Assembly: GCA_028290225.1 (NCBI GenBank)
Contig: JAQGKH010000139.1
Location: 1 to 6,293, forward strand
Reading direction: 5' to 3'
Length of the DNA stretch: 6,293 bases
From: Devosia sp.
GTDB taxonomy: Bacteria; Pseudomonadota; Alphaproteobacteria; Rhizobiales; Devosiaceae
Positions within the stretch are counted from its first letter, which is position 1, and every line of letters starts with the position of its first letter. This document shows, piece by piece, positions 5,943-6,293 of the stretch. The position numbers were made by a program, and so were the translations under genes. The notes beneath the pieces are model-generated. The model was not told the origin of the DNA and searched no databases. It was given only the letters and a program-made list of their open reading frames with translations.

Positions 5943-6293
5943 GCGCTTACCCCCTCCTCCTCGTTGTCGCCTGCGCCCTTGTGGATGCCGATCGGCGGGT
6001 GCTGATCGCCCAGCGACCGCAGGGCAAGTCGCTTGCCGGCTTGTGGGAATTTCCCGGCGGCAAGCTGGAAGCGGGCGAATCCCCTGAAGCAGCCCTGATC
6101 CGCGAACTGGACGAGGAACTTGGGATCTCAACCAAAAGGGCGTGCCTTGCCCCGCTTAGTTTTGCGAGCCACGCTTACGAAAATTTTCACCTGTTGATGC
6201 CACTCTATGTGTGCCGGAAGTGGCAAGGTCAGCCGCAGGCTCGGGAGCACGCCGCCCTTAAATGGGTGCGGCCCCAGGCGCTGCGCGACTATC
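5939..6293 (+). CDS. mutT: MutT-type Nudix hydrolase (3' end missing)
   Basis: Probable 8-oxo-dGTP pyrophosphohydrolase that removes oxidised guanine nucleotides before they enter DNA. The frame starts at GTG 5939 and stays open to the window end (118 complete codons). The protein begins VSAYPLLLVVACALVDADR, then VLIAQRPQGKSLAGLWEFPGG. A complete Nudix box spans G41-I63: GKLEAGE, seven residues, then RELDEELGI, with E56, E59 and E60 as expected metal ligands. LAGLWEFPGGK and the following HLLMPLYVC and LKWVRPQAL segments fit MutT more closely than other Nudix groups. MutT proteins are usually about 130-140 residues, so perhaps 15-20 are missing. The start overlaps the GNAT stop in the sequence GTGA, suggesting translational coupling. 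Substrate specificity is inferred from family resemblance only. Confidence 0.92.
   Translation, partial: MSAYPLLLVVACALVDADRRVLIAQRPQGKSLAGLWEFPGGKLEAGESPEAALIRELDEELGISTKRACLAPLSFASHAYENFHLLMPLYVCRKWQGQPQAREHAALKWVRPQALRDY

Noticed and set aside
1..6293. Searched for CRISPR repeats, insertion-sequence ends, tRNA-like sequence, attachment sites and riboswitch-like leaders.
   Set aside because: No regularly spaced repeats, transposase motifs, tRNA-like sequence or recognisable riboswitch were seen; the genes are uniform in composition with no sign of recent transfer.

Overview
The window is a GC-rich bacterial chromosome segment of ordinary, densely packed housekeeping genes. I see no mobile element, CRISPR array, tRNA or rRNA gene. 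The composition, the protein sequences and the gene order (secA, divergent parvulin, argJ, GNAT acetyltransferase, mutT) suggest an alphaproteobacterium of the Rhizobiales/Hyphomicrobiales type, possibly Devosia-like. That placement rests on recall of similar loci, not on a search.

Layout: (1) 1-2361, minus strand: secA, the ATPase motor of the Sec export pathway, with its 3' end cut off by the window edge. (2) 2362-2765: a 404-base divergent control region. It holds a good sigma70-type promoter for secA (TTGACA, 17-base spacer, TACATC), a secA leader of about 170 nt with two inverted repeats, a terminator-like hairpin on the plus strand, and the ribosome binding sites of both flanking genes. 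(3) 2766-3767, plus: a secreted parvulin-type peptidyl-prolyl isomerase (333 aa) with Ala/Pro-rich flanks and a tandem repeat at its C-terminus. (4) 3768-3927: a gap with a strong GC hairpin just after the parvulin stop and a small nested inverted repeat over the argJ ribosome binding site. (5) 3928-5160, plus: argJ, the self-cleaving ornithine/glutamate acetyltransferase of arginine synthesis. (6) 5190-5942, plus: a GNAT acetyltransferase. (7) 5939-6293, plus: a MutT-type Nudix hydrolase that overlaps the previous stop by four bases and runs off the right edge.

The genes form two themes. secA and the parvulin, transcribed divergently from one control region, both serve protein export: translocation across the inner membrane and folding in the periplasm. 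argJ, the GNAT gene and mutT are closely packed and probably co-transcribed; they cover arginine synthesis, an unknown acetylation and nucleotide-pool sanitation. I found no clearly new system. The most interesting non-coding signal is the structured secA leader, with a short reading frame whose stop codon directly abuts the secA start.
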